From positions 1 through 35,854 of the forward strand of contig CAJCIS010000270.1 of NCBI GenBank assembly GCA_903970435.1: 35,854 nt of DNA, given 5' to 3'. This stretch comes from Acidobacteriota bacterium. GTDB lineage: Bacteria; Pseudomonadota; Alphaproteobacteria; Acetobacterales; Acetobacteraceae. Both the position numbers and the translations under genes were made by a program. Shown piece after piece: positions 24,756 to 33,062 of the stretch. Numbering within the stretch: the first letter of the stretch is position 1; every line of letters starts with the position of its first letter. A model generated the notes under the pieces. The model had not been told where the DNA came from and did no database searches. It worked only from the letters and a program-made list of their open reading frames with translations.

Positions 24756-26333
24756 TCACGCCGCCGCCAGCCGGCTCGTGGCCCGGCTCTCGGCGCGGCG
24801 GATCAGCAGCGGCACGCCCTCGGCCGGCACCGGCGGCGCGTAATAGAACCCCTGGCCAAAGTCGCAGCCCATGCTGCGCAGCTTGCTTTCCGCCGCCTCG
24901 TTCTCCACGCCTTCGGCAATGACGCTGGCGCCGAGGCTGCGGGCCAGGCTCAGCATGGCCTTGAGGCACGCGTCGGTGCGCGCGCTCAGCTGCATGTCCG
25001 CGACAAAGCTCCGGTCGATCTTGATGCGATCGAACGGCAATTCGCGCAGGTGCAGGAAATTGGCGTAGCCGGTGCCGAAATCGTCCAGCACAACCTTGAC
25101 GCCGGACCGGTGCATGGATTGCACCGCCATGCGCGCCAGTCCCATGTCCTCGATCAACGCGGTTTCCGTCACCTCGAGCTCGATACGATGCGGCGCCATC
25201 GCGCCGTCGGAACGCAAAAGCGCATCGGTGATGAACGCCTGCAATTCGCGCAACTGGCATGCCGACGCGTTGAACGCGAACGTCCAGGCCTGCGGCCAAC
25301 TCGCGGCGTCGGCAACGACCTGCCGCAGCAGGCAGAGGCTCAGCGCGGCACACAGACGGTGCTCCTCCATCATGTGAATGAACATGTCCGGCGCCAGCAG
25401 GCCGCGTTGCGGATGGTGCCAGCGCGCCAGCACCTCCATGCCGACGATCTCTCCCGTCAGCAGCGAAACAATCGGCTGATAGTACGGCACGAACTGGCCC
25501 GCCTCGAGCGCCGGCCGCAGCTCGGCCCGCAACGTCGTGCGATCCTGCGCGGCCTGGCATTGCGCGGAATCGAACATGCGCCAGTCCCGCCCGCCATCCG
25601 CCTTCGCCAGCGCCACCGCCAGCCGGGCCGCCGACAACAGGCTCTCGGCGGTGGCGCCATGGGCCGGCGCCATGGCAACGCCGATGCTCGCTGCCACATC
25701 GACATCCCGCCCGTCGAGCGATACGGGGCGGCACAGGCTTGTCAGCATGTGCGCCGCCGCCGCCCGGGCGGCCGCGTCCCCGCAATTCGGCAGCAGCATG
25801 GCAAACTCGTCCGCCGCGAGCCACGCCACCGACGCACCGGGCGGCGTCAGGCCGATCAGAAGCTGTCCCACCTTGCCGGCCAGTCCGTTCGCCTCGTCCC
25901 CGCCGCAGGTCCAACGCAAGGTGCTGAACCCCTCGATATCCACCACCAGCACCGCGGCCGGCGCCGGCGGCGCCAGCGCGGCCGCCAGGGTCCTGGCAAA
26001 GCGCTCGGCGGCGGCCGGGCTGAACAAGGCGGCCTGTTCCAGTCCGCGCTCGTGCGTCGAGGACGTCAATTGCAGCGGCTTGGCGCGCGGCAGAACCCGC
26101 AACCGGGCCAAGCGCCGCGACGCGGCCAGGCTCCAGGCGATTATCGCAACGCCGCAGCAGAACAGCAGCACGCCGGGATGCACCGACGGATGGGCGGCCG
26201 CAAGGTCGGACAGGAACCGGGCCGGCCGGATCGCTGTCGTCTCGCGCAGAATGCCAAGAAACACGGCGCAACCCCCCACGAGCAGGGGTGCCAGCGTGCC
26301 TCGATCCGCTCCCGGGTAGTACTCAGCTCCCAC
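24756..26333 (-). CDS. Membrane-anchored c-di-GMP phosphodiesterase (degenerate GGDEF-EAL)
   Basis: The protein has 525 residues from GTG at 26333, which is preceded by AAGGAG with 7-nt spacing. Two hydrophobic segments (residues about 14-28 and 53-71) suggest a membrane anchor with no recognisable sensor between them. A GGDEF domain at about 125-255 has AADEF (173-177) in place of GGDEF, so cyclase activity is unlikely. The EAL domain (about 266-510) keeps the key residues: EVL at 300-302, N355, EVTE 387-390, DDFGTGY 417-423, K438 and E474. It should therefore hydrolyse c-di-GMP, which often controls polysaccharide production and motility. Confidence 0.93.
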   Translation of the reverse strand: MGAEYYPGADRGTLAPLLVGGCAVFLGILRETTAIRPARFLSDLAAAHPSVHPGVLLFCCGVAIIAWSLAASRRLARLRVLPRAKPLQLTSSTHERGLEQAALFSPAAAERFARTLAAALAPPAPAAVLVVDIEGFSTLRWTCGGDEANGLAGKVGQLLIGLTPPGASVAWLAADEFAMLLPNCGDAAARAAAAHMLTSLCRPVSLDGRDVDVAASIGVAMAPAHGATAESLLSAARLAVALAKADGGRDWRMFDSAQCQAAQDRTTLRAELRPALEAGQFVPYYQPIVSLLTGEIVGMEVLARWHHPQRGLLAPDMFIHMMEEHRLCAALSLCLLRQVVADAASWPQAWTFAFNASACQLRELQAFITDALLRSDGAMAPHRIELEVTETALIEDMGLARMAVQSMHRSGVKVVLDDFGTGYANFLHLRELPFDRIKIDRSFVADMQLSARTDACLKAMLSLARSLGASVIAEGVENEAAESKLRSMGCDFGQGFYYAPPVPAEGVPLLIRRAESRATSRLAAA

Positions 26334-26340
26334 GGCAAGA

Positions 26341-26346
26341 CTCCTT
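26341..26346 (-). promoter_or_regulatory. Strong Shine-Dalgarno site fixing the EAL-gene start
   Basis: On the minus strand this reads AAGGAG, with 7 nt to the GTG at 26333. It argues against longer starts at 26444 and elsewhere. Confidence 0.85.
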
Positions 26347-26500
26347 TTTTGCGTTGCCTGCCCCGCGCCTCGGACCCACAACTGTTCACAAGGTCGTGAG
26401 CTTTGCGCAAGAGCCAGCGTGGAAATACTCCTGCGAAAACACACAAAAAGGTGGAATAATCTGCCGAAAAGTACACTAAGCGTGAAATGAACGGTACGCC

Positions 26501-26932
26501 CTATCGGCGCGCGGCAAAAAACGCCCGTAACAGGCCGGCTGCCTCCCGCTCCCGGAGTCCGCCCACGACCTCCGGCCGGTGCAAATGTGGCGCCGTGTCG
26601 AACACCCGCGGACCGTGCTCGATACCGCCGCCTTTCGGATCATAGGCCCCGAACAGCACCCGCCGCACGCGGAACAAGGCAGCCGCCGTGGCGCACATCG
26701 GGCAGGGTTCGAGCGTCACCCACAGGTCGCAATTTTCCAGCCGGGGGCTGCCGCGATGCGCCGCCGCGGCGCGCAACGCCAGAAGCTCGGCATGCGCCGC
26801 GGCATCGCAATCCGCCTCGGTGCGATTGGCCGCCACCGCCAGAACGTGCCCCGCCGCATCGGTGACCACCGCGCCGACCGGAACCTCGCCCCTCCGCGCC
26901 GCCGCCGCCGCGGCGCGCAGCGCGATCTCCAT
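26501..26932 (-). CDS. tadA: tRNA adenosine(34) deaminase TadA
   Basis: The zinc-binding and catalytic motifs are HAE at residues 47-49 and PCPMC at 76-80 (Cys77 and Cys80 as ligands), as in all TadA/CDA-fold enzymes. It converts A34 to inosine in tRNA-Arg(ACG) and is essential in most bacteria. From the ATG at 26932 the protein has 143 residues and starts MEIALRAAAAAARRGEVPVGAVV, the usual family start. The frame is open to an ATG at 27058, which would add a low-complexity GEAK/GEAQ segment not known in the family. No good ribosome-binding site precedes either ATG. On the other strand a hydrolase gene starts at 27057. Confidence 0.92.
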   Translation of the reverse strand: MEIALRAAAAAARRGEVPVGAVVTDAAGHVLAVAANRTEADCDAAAHAELLALRAAAAHRGSPRLENCDLWVTLEPCPMCATAAALFRVRRVLFGAYDPKGGGIEHGPRVFDTAPHLHRPEVVGGLREREAAGLLRAFFAARR

Positions 26933-26958
26933 CGGCGAAACGCCATGCGCCGCTTCCC

Positions 26959-27030
26959 CGTTTGCGTCCCCCTGCGTCTCCCCCTTCGCCTCCCCTTGGG
27001 CCTCCCCCTTCGCCTCCCCCTGGGCAGAAG
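26959..27030. repeat. Imperfect 12-bp tandem repeat upstream of tadA
   Basis: Six 12-bp units of the form CCTTCGCCTCCC run from 26959 to 27030; units three and five are identical. On the minus strand they would read GEA(K/Q/N) in the tadA frame if the longer start is used, and they contain repeated GGGGAGG, which resembles ribosome-binding sites. Confidence 0.8.
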
Positions 27031-27056
27031 CACCGCCGTTCGGTACCAGTTCAGCC

Positions 27057-27773
27057 ATGCTGACAAAATCCCGGCCGCGCGTCGGCCTCACGCTGGATGC
27101 GGAAAAGCCCGGCGGCTACTCCGCCTACCCCTGGTATGCGCTGCGCGCCAACTATGCCGACGCCGTCGCCCAGGCCGGCGGCCTGCCCCTTTGCCTGCCG
27201 CATCTACCGTCCGAAGCCGCCGCCATGCTCGACGCGATCGACGCCCTCATCGTCACGGGCGGCGCTTTCGATGTCTCCCCCGCGCTCTACGGCGTCGCCG
27301 ACACGCATGCCAGCGTCACCCTGAAAGCGGGCCGCACCGAAGCCGAAATTTTGCTCCTGCAAGGCGCCATGGCGCGCCGCCTGCCCGTGCTGGGCATTTG
27401 CGGCGGCATGCAATTGCTGGCCGTCGCCCTGGGCGGCACGCTCATTCAGCACATCCCCGACGCCCTCCCGGACGCCTTGCCGCACGAGCAGCCCAACCCC
27501 CGCGACGAGCCCGGCCACACTATCCGCATCGCGCCTGGCACGCACCTCCACCAGGTGGTGGGCGCCGACACCATGGCGGTAAACTCCTCCCACCATCAGG
27601 CCGTACGCGACCCCGGCCGCGCCGCCGTGAGCGCCGTCGCACCCGACGGAATCATCGAAGGCATCGAGGACCGCGCCGCCGGCTTCTGCATCGGCGTCCA
27701 GTGGCACCCGGAATTCCTTATCGACCCCGGCGACGCCCGCCTGTTCGCCGCCCTGATCGCCGCCGCCGCGTGA
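27057..27773 (+). CDS. Class-I glutamine amidotransferase-like hydrolase (peptidase C26, PuuD-like)
   Basis: The 238-residue protein has the catalytic Cys115 in LGICGGMQLLAVALGGTLIQ and the His217/Glu219 pair in GVQWHPEF. The start RPRVGLTLDAEKPGGYSAYPWYALRANYADAVAQAGGLPLCLP and VTGGAFDVSPALYG are typical of gamma-glutamyl-gamma-aminobutyrate hydrolase-type enzymes. It would cleave gamma-glutamyl conjugates, but no other polyamine-catabolism gene is near, so the substrate is uncertain. The family usually has GICRG; here the Arg is Gly. The ATG overlaps the possible longer tadA start on the opposite strand (shared CATG). Its stop overlaps the next start by four bases (GTGA). Confidence 0.9.
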   Translation: MLTKSRPRVGLTLDAEKPGGYSAYPWYALRANYADAVAQAGGLPLCLPHLPSEAAAMLDAIDALIVTGGAFDVSPALYGVADTHASVTLKAGRTEAEILLLQGAMARRLPVLGICGGMQLLAVALGGTLIQHIPDALPDALPHEQPNPRDEPGHTIRIAPGTHLHQVVGADTMAVNSSHHQAVRDPGRAAVSAVAPDGIIEGIEDRAAGFCIGVQWHPEFLIDPGDARLFAALIAAAA

Positions 27774-28531
27774 CCACGCAGCCCGACGCCCCGGCCCCCG
27801 ACCAACCCACGCAAGCCCGCACCGGCGAGCGCATCGCCAAATGGCTGGCCCGCGCCGGCATCGCCAGCCGCCGCGACGCCGAAAAGCTGGTCGCCGAAGG
27901 CCGCATCAAGCTGAACAACGCCCCGGTCGCGCACCCCGCCACCTTCGTGTCCCCCGGCGACATCGTCCAGGTGAACGGCCGCGTCGTCGAAAATCCCGAC
28001 CGCACCCGCCTCTGGCGCTACCACAAGCCGGACGGCCTGATGACCACCCACCGCGACCCGCAGGGCCGACCCACCGTTTTCGAACGCCTGCCGCCGACCT
28101 TGCCGCGGGTGATCAGCGTCGGCCGCCTCGACCTCAACAGCGAGGGCCTGTTGCTCCTGACCAACGACGGCGCGCTCGCCCGCCAGTTGGAACTGCCCGC
28201 CACCGGCTGGCTGCGCCGCTACCGGGTCCGCGTGCACGGCGAGGTGAGCGAGCCCGCGCTGCGCGACCTCGCCCGCGGCCTGATCATCGACGGCACCAGG
28301 TTCGGCCCCATCGAGGCCGGCCTGGACAGCCGCAAGGGCTCGAACGCGTGGCTGACGATGTCCATCCACGAAGGCAAGAACCGCGAAATAAGGCGTGTCG
28401 TGGCGCATCTCGGCCTGGCCGTGACGCGGCTCATCCGTGTCGCCTACGGTCCGTTTCAGTTAGGTAATCTGGAGCGTGGCGAAGTCGCCGAGGTGCAGGC
28501 AAGAGTATTACGCGATCAGATGCCGAAGTGA
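27770..28531 (+). CDS. RsuA/RluB-family rRNA pseudouridine synthase
   Basis: From a GTG that overlaps the previous stop by four bases, the protein has 253 residues. An S4-type RNA-binding domain comes first (ERIAKWLARAGIASRRDAEKLVAEGRIKLNNAPV). The catalytic domain has the RsuA-family motif VISVGRLDLNSEGLLLLTNDG, with the catalytic Asp in GRLD. A later HEGKNREIRRVVAHLGLAVTRLIRVAYGP motif is also typical. It makes pseudouridine in ribosomal RNA, probably at the 23S position modified by RluB; this cannot be told apart from RsuA with certainty. The first 18 residues are Pro/Ala-rich and unconserved. It lies upstream of rsmD, another rRNA-modification gene, with a hairpin repeat in between. Confidence 0.93.
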   Translation: MTTQPDAPAPDQPTQARTGERIAKWLARAGIASRRDAEKLVAEGRIKLNNAPVAHPATFVSPGDIVQVNGRVVENPDRTRLWRYHKPDGLMTTHRDPQGRPTVFERLPPTLPRVISVGRLDLNSEGLLLLTNDGALARQLELPATGWLRRYRVRVHGEVSEPALRDLARGLIIDGTRFGPIEAGLDSRKGSNAWLTMSIHEGKNREIRRVVAHLGLAVTRLIRVAYGPFQLGNLERGEVAEVQARVLRDQMPK

Positions 28532-28540
28532 CAAGGAAGA

Positions 28541-28562
28541 GTTCTTTTTTGAAAAAAAGAAC
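28541..28562 (+). repeat. Truncated copy of the hairpin repeat (first hairpin only)
   Basis: GTTCTTTTTTGAAAAAAAGAAC lies nine bases after the pseudouridine synthase stop, with AAGGAAGA before it, but the second hairpin is missing. It lies in the 48-bp gap before rsmD, so full termination here would silence rsmD unless it has its own promoter. Confidence 0.75.
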
Positions 28563-28579
28563 TACGTCTTCTTCTTGCC

Positions 28580-29125
28580 ATGCGCATAATCGCCGGCGCC
28601 TGGAAAGGCCGCCCCCTCCGCGCCCCCCCAGGCGACGCCACCCGCCCCACCGCCGACCGCGTCCGCCAGTCCATCTTCGACATGCTGCTGCACGCCCCCT
28701 GGGCCGGCCGCGCTGTCATGGAGGGCGCTCACGTGCTGGACGCCTTCGCCGGCACCGGCGCCCTCGGGCTCGAGGCGCTGTCCCGCGGCGCCGCCGACGC
28801 AACCTTCATCGAAAACCACCCGGCCGCCCTGGCCTGCCTCAAAGCCAACGTGGCCGCCTGCGGCGCCGGCGCGCGCGCCCGGGTGCTGGCGCGCGACGTG
28901 CTGCGTCCCGGAAAAGGATTTGGCCGAACGTTGATCTTTCTCGATCCGCCCTACGGCGCAGGGCTCGTTTCACACTCCCTTAACATTTTGCGCGCAGAAG
29001 GGTGGCTGCTGCCTGATTGCCTCGTCGTTGCGGAAGTTTCCGTCCTTGATTCGGTTGAGCAAGGCGCGGTATTACTCGCGCAACGCGTGCATGGGGCGGC
29101 ACAAATACTCGTTTGGCGAGCGTGA
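28580..29125 (+). CDS. rsmD: 16S rRNA (guanine(966)-N2)-methyltransferase RsmD
   Basis: The 181-residue protein begins MRIIAGAWKGRPL, the family start. It has the SAM-binding DAFAGTGALGLEALSRGA (residues 54-71) and the catalytic DPPY at 122-125, typical of N2-guanine and N6-adenine methyltransferases. TRPTADRVRQSIFDML is the RsmD-specific region. It methylates G966 of 16S rRNA in the assembling 30S subunit. Its context next to a pseudouridine synthase fits rRNA modification. The next gene starts three bases after its stop. Confidence 0.95.
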   Translation: MRIIAGAWKGRPLRAPPGDATRPTADRVRQSIFDMLLHAPWAGRAVMEGAHVLDAFAGTGALGLEALSRGAADATFIENHPAALACLKANVAACGAGARARVLARDVLRPGKGFGRTLIFLDPPYGAGLVSHSLNILRAEGWLLPDCLVVAEVSVLDSVEQGAVLLAQRVHGAAQILVWRA

Positions 29126-29128
29126 CCC

Positions 29129-30283
29129 ATGAACGGATACGCCGAAATCGTCCTGCATCACCGGGCCATCGAGGCGTTCGCCCCGGCCGGCCTGCTCGGC
29201 CCCGGCCGCCGGATCGAACATATCCACTCCCTCGGCGCGGCCCGCGTCGACCTGTCACCGCTGAAAATCGGGCGTCACTTTCTCGAACAATGGCCGGTGC
29301 GCGAACTGCCCGCGCAAGGCGTCTGGCGCAACGACGCCTATAACAGCTACGCGCCGCCGGTCTTCGTCGTGCACGATGCCCTCGTGCACTCCTCGGCCGG
29401 CATCATCGCGGTCGGCGACCAGGTCATCCTCGAAACCATGGGGCATACATTGCCCGAAACGCACGGCTTCCGCAGCCTGATGCGCGGCCTGGCCATCCAC
29501 CCGAAAGCGGTGCGCCGCCTGGCCGGCGCCCATGTCAGCCTGCTGGCCGGCGGCGAGGGCAATTACTACCACAGCCTGCTGCTGAGCCTGGCCCGGCTCG
29601 GCGCGGTGCCGGAGAATTACCAGGCCGCGTCGGCCAGCCTGCTGGTGCCGCGCAGCGCGATCCGGCAGACGGAAGTGCTGGCACTGCTCGACCTGATGCC
29701 AAGCCTGGCCGTGCAGGAGGTGGAGCGGGACGAGACGCTGCTCGTCGAAACGCTCATCCTGCCCCTCGGCGTATGCATGGAAAGCGCCTTCCACCCCTGC
29801 GTCGCCGATTTCTTCAACGCCATTTCGACCAACGTGGCGAAGCAAAGCCGCCCGACCCCCACCCGCCTCTATATCGAACGGTCGCCCACATCGCTGCGGC
29901 CGCTGGTGAACGAGCGCGAACTCGCAGCCTCCCTGGCGGCCATCGGCTTCACCTCCGTGCGCCCCGAAACAATGAGCGTCGCCGACCAGGTGCGGCTGTT
30001 CCGCGGCGCCGAAACAATCGTCGCGCCGCACGGCGCCGGCCTGACCAATCTCGGCTTCTGCCGCCCCGGCACGCGGGTGATCGAACTCCTGTCGGACGCC
30101 TACTGCAACTGGTGCTTTCGTCACCTCGCAGGCCTCATGCAGCTGAATTACGACTGCATCCTGGGCCGCTCACGCAAACCCTGGCCCGATCTGGACGTCA
30201 GCTTCCACCGCACCCCGTGGCAAATCTCCGTGAACCACGTTGTCGCCGCTGTGGCTCAGACGCGGCAGCTTGTGGCTGCGTGA
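29129..30283 (+). CDS. Glycosyltransferase family 61 protein
   Basis: The 384-residue protein has the GT61/DUF563 pattern: LLAGGEGNYYHSLLLSLARLG in the middle, then TRLYIERSPTSLRPLVNERELAASLAAIGF. ADQVRLFRGAETIVAPHGAGLTNLGFCRPGTRVIEL follows, with the HGAGLTN motif that identifies the family. It lacks a signal peptide and membrane segment. Members transfer sugars such as xylose or GlcNAc in eukaryotes, and many bacterial copies are found in capsule or surface-glycan loci. It starts three bases after rsmD, so it may be read from the rRNA-modification operon. The acceptor is unknown. A hairpin repeat follows the stop by 21 nt. Confidence 0.88.
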   Translation: MNGYAEIVLHHRAIEAFAPAGLLGPGRRIEHIHSLGAARVDLSPLKIGRHFLEQWPVRELPAQGVWRNDAYNSYAPPVFVVHDALVHSSAGIIAVGDQVILETMGHTLPETHGFRSLMRGLAIHPKAVRRLAGAHVSLLAGGEGNYYHSLLLSLARLGAVPENYQAASASLLVPRSAIRQTEVLALLDLMPSLAVQEVERDETLLVETLILPLGVCMESAFHPCVADFFNAISTNVAKQSRPTPTRLYIERSPTSLRPLVNERELAASLAAIGFTSVRPETMSVADQVRLFRGAETIVAPHGAGLTNLGFCRPGTRVIELLSDAYCNWCFRHLAGLMQLNYDCILGRSRKPWPDLDVSFHRTPWQISVNHVVAAVAQTRQLVAA

Positions 30284-30304
30284 CTGCGCAAAAAAAAAGA
30301 GGTC

Positions 30305-30338
30305 GTTCTTTTTTGAAAAAAAGAACCAAAAAACTTTT
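30305..30338 (+). repeat. Double-hairpin terminator-like repeat
   Basis: This is a full consensus copy in plus sense, 21 nt after the GT61 stop, with an A-rich run and AGAGGTC before it. Confidence 0.82.
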
Positions 30339-30486
30339 GTCTGTTTAGGGCACTTTCAGCCTGACGGGAATCGCCCGAGGGAGACCCGCAACGTGGCTGA
30401 GGCCGCTCTAGATCCGTGTCGGGCGCGGGTGGCTTCATCGGTGGCGGCGCCTATATGGGGAAGGCCACCGACGGAAAGCCCTGCCC

Positions 30487-32121
30487 ATGCGCCCCGCAGC
30501 TTTTTTGCTTGGCATCGAACGCCGCCTTGCGGCGGCCATCATGCTGGGTGCGGCCCTCATCATGGGTCATCCGCAACCCGCTACCGCCCAGGTCAGCGTC
30601 CTCACGTACAAAAGCGACAACCTGCGCACCGGCCTGAATAATCAGGAAACCGCGTTGACCGCCCAGACCGTCGGCAGCAGCGCATTCAGCCTGCTGCAAA
30701 CCGTCACCGTGGACGAACAGGTCAATGCACAGCCGCTCATCGTGCCGAATGTGGCCGTACAGGGCCACGGCACCCACACCGTTGCTTATGTCGCAACCGA
30801 AAACAACACGGTCTATGCGCTCGATGCCGCCAGCGGCGCCGTTCTGCTCAGCCGCAACCTCGGCACGCCGGTCCCGGCCAGCGCCATTCCAGGCGGCGTC
30901 TGCAACAAGAACAGCGGGGTCGTCGGTATCGATTCCACCCCGGTGATCGACCCGCAGGCCGCCCTGCTCTACGTCATCACCTATACCGAGGAGAGCGGCC
31001 AACCCGTCTATCGCCTCCACGCCCTCGCCCTGGCCACGCTGGCCGATACCGTCGCCTCGCAAATCGTGAGCGCCACCGGCATTCTGACCAATGGCAGCGC
31101 GTATGCCTTCGACCCCGCCACGACCCGCCAGCGCCCCGCGCTGCTGCTGGCCAACAGCACCCTCTATGCCGGTTTCGGCAGCTTCTGCGACCACAACCGG
31201 ACCACGAGCCGAGGCTGGGTCCTGGGCTGGCAGGCCGGCACGCTCACGCCGCTTGCCGGCAACACGCTCATCAACCGCCTGGCCAGCGCGCCGAAGAATT
31301 TCTTCCTCACATCGGTGTGGATGTCCGGCGCCGGCCTCGCCGCCGATCCGGCCGGCAATATCTATGCCGTGACAGCGAACTCCGACGCCAGCGGCAACAC
31401 CTACAACTCGGTAACCAACCCGGCGGAGAGCGTACTGAAGCTCTCCGCCGATCTGACATCGATCCTCGATTACTTCACGCCCGGCGGCGCCAAGAACGGC
31501 GCGCCCGAGCTCGACATACGCGACCGCGATTTCGGCGCCGGCGGCGTCATGCTGCTGCCGGCACAAAACGGCTCCATTCCCAACCTTGCCGTGGCGGCCG
31601 GCAAGGTTGGGCTCATGTATCTGCTGAACCAGAACCAGCTCGGCGGCTACGTGCCGAACGGTCCGGACAATGTCGTCGGTTCCAACAAGATCGGCCGATG
31701 CTGGTGCGGCGAATCCTATTTCGTCGGCGCCGACGGGGCCGCCCGCGTGGTCAGCAGCGGCGGCATGAACATGATGGTCTGGCGGCTACGGACCTCGCCC
31801 AAGACCTCCCTCATCGAGGAAAGCGCATCCGCCACCTTGCCGAGCGGAGAGAACCAAGGCTTTTTCACCACCGTCTCCTCGAACGGCACCCAGCCCGGCT
31901 CGGCGGTCATCTGGGCAGTGGCACGGGCGAACAAAACCGGCGCGCCGCAGCTAACGCTCGTTGCCTATAACGCCGCCAACAGTGCCACCCTGTTCAGCGC
32001 GGTGGCCGGCCCCTGGTCGTCGACGTACGCAAACGCCAACATCGTCCCGGTTGTTGCAAACGGCTATGTGTATGTCGGGAGCTACAAGGAACTGGCGATT
32101 TTTGGGCTGGCGAACAAGTAA
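30487..32121 (+). CDS. Secreted PQQ-like beta-propeller protein
   Basis: The 544-residue protein starts with a signal peptide (RRLAAAIMLGAALIMGHPQPATAQ, cleaved near residue 35). The mature part has propeller-like blades with phrases such as AYVATENNTVYALDAASGAVLLSRNLGTPVP, IDSTPVIDPQAALLYVITYT and NGYVYVGSYKELAIFGL, as in PQQ-binding-like beta-propeller proteins. It also has VSSGGMNMMVWRL. Canonical PQQ-dehydrogenase motifs, such as the vicinal Cys disulfide and the catalytic Asp pattern, were not recognised, so an enzyme role is not claimed. The ATG is preceded by GGAAAG. The gene stands alone between hairpin repeats. Confidence 0.8.
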   Translation: MRPAAFLLGIERRLAAAIMLGAALIMGHPQPATAQVSVLTYKSDNLRTGLNNQETALTAQTVGSSAFSLLQTVTVDEQVNAQPLIVPNVAVQGHGTHTVAYVATENNTVYALDAASGAVLLSRNLGTPVPASAIPGGVCNKNSGVVGIDSTPVIDPQAALLYVITYTEESGQPVYRLHALALATLADTVASQIVSATGILTNGSAYAFDPATTRQRPALLLANSTLYAGFGSFCDHNRTTSRGWVLGWQAGTLTPLAGNTLINRLASAPKNFFLTSVWMSGAGLAADPAGNIYAVTANSDASGNTYNSVTNPAESVLKLSADLTSILDYFTPGGAKNGAPELDIRDRDFGAGGVMLLPAQNGSIPNLAVAAGKVGLMYLLNQNQLGGYVPNGPDNVVGSNKIGRCWCGESYFVGADGAARVVSSGGMNMMVWRLRTSPKTSLIEESASATLPSGENQGFFTTVSSNGTQPGSAVIWAVARANKTGAPQLTLVAYNAANSATLFSAVAGPWSSTYANANIVPVVANGYVYVGSYKELAIFGLANK

Positions 32122-32132
32122 GGCAAGAAGCC

Positions 32133-32166
32133 GTTCTCTTTTGAAAAAAAGAACCAAAAAACTTTT
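32133..32166 (+). repeat. Double-hairpin terminator-like repeat
   Basis: This copy lies 11 nt after the propeller-protein stop, with GGCAAGAAGCC before it. One stem base is changed to C without compensation. It ends six bases before the convergent dehydrogenase stop. Confidence 0.8.
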
Positions 32167-32172
32167 GCCACA

Positions 32173-33045
32173 TTACCGCGTTGGTTTGGCGGGCGTGACG
32201 CTGTAGTCATAAAATCCGCGGCCGGTCTTGCGGCCTAGCCAGCCGGCCTCGACATATTTCACCAGCAGGGGGCATGGGCGGTACTTGGTGTCCGACAGCC
32301 CGTCCAGCAGCACCTGCATGATGGACAAACACGTGTCCAGGCCAATGAAGTCGGCCAATTCCAGCGGCCCCATCGGGTGGTTGCAGCCGAGCTTCATGGT
32401 CGTATCGATTGCGGTGATCGTGCCGACGCCCTCGTACAGCGCGTAGACGGCCTCGTTAATCATCGGCATCAAAATGCGGTTGGCCATGAAGCCCGGATAA
32501 TCCTCCGACATGGCCGTGGTCTTGCCCAGGCGGCGCGACAGTTCGGCAATCGTTTCGTAGGTGGCTTCACTTGTCGCAATGCCGCGGATGATTTCCACCA
32601 GCTTCATCACCGGCACCGGGTTGAAGAAGTGCATGCCGATGAATCTGTCGGCACGGCCGGTAGCGGCGCCGAGCCGGGTGACGGAGAGCGACGATGTGTT
32701 CGTGGCCAGAATCGTATCGTCACGCAAATGCGGCTGCACGGCCTTGAAGATGGCGCGTTTGACATCCTCTTTTTCCGTCGCCGCCTCAATGATCAGGTCG
32801 GCATGCGCCAGCGCCGTATAGTCGGCGGCGACCCGGATGCGGGCGAGTGCGTCGACCTTGGCCTGCGCCGTCACGGCGCCTTTGGCAACTTGCCGGTCGA
32901 TATTCTTGCCGATGGTGACAATGGCTTTCTCGACCGCCTCCGGCTTTGCATCGAGCAGCAGAACGTCAATCCCGGCCAGCGCCGTCACGTGGGCAATGCC
33001 GTTGCCCATCTGCCCGGCGCCGATAATGCCGATGGAGTTAATCAT
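32173..33045 (-). CDS. 3-hydroxybutyryl-CoA dehydrogenase
   Basis: The 290-residue protein has the NAD-binding GxGxxG in MINSIGIIGAGQMGNGIAHV. LATNTSSLSVTRLGAATGRADRFIGMHFFNPVPVMKLVEII carries the catalytic His139 and Glu151. The C-terminal domain reads EDYPGFMANRILMPMINEAVYALYEGVGTITAIDTTMKLGCNHPMGPLELADFIGLDTCL. It interconverts 3-hydroxybutyryl-CoA and acetoacetyl-CoA in fatty-acid oxidation or butanoate/PHB metabolism. Its position downstream of etfBA on the same strand is a common alphaproteobacterial arrangement. A pair of hairpin repeats separates it from etfA, so it may have its own promoter. Confidence 0.96.
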   Translation of the reverse strand: MINSIGIIGAGQMGNGIAHVTALAGIDVLLLDAKPEAVEKAIVTIGKNIDRQVAKGAVTAQAKVDALARIRVAADYTALAHADLIIEAATEKEDVKRAIFKAVQPHLRDDTILATNTSSLSVTRLGAATGRADRFIGMHFFNPVPVMKLVEIIRGIATSEATYETIAELSRRLGKTTAMSEDYPGFMANRILMPMINEAVYALYEGVGTITAIDTTMKLGCNHPMGPLELADFIGLDTCLSIMQVLLDGLSDTKYRPCPLLVKYVEAGWLGRKTGRGFYDYSVTPAKPTR

Positions 33046-33062
33046 GGTGCGCGCGCCTTCCT

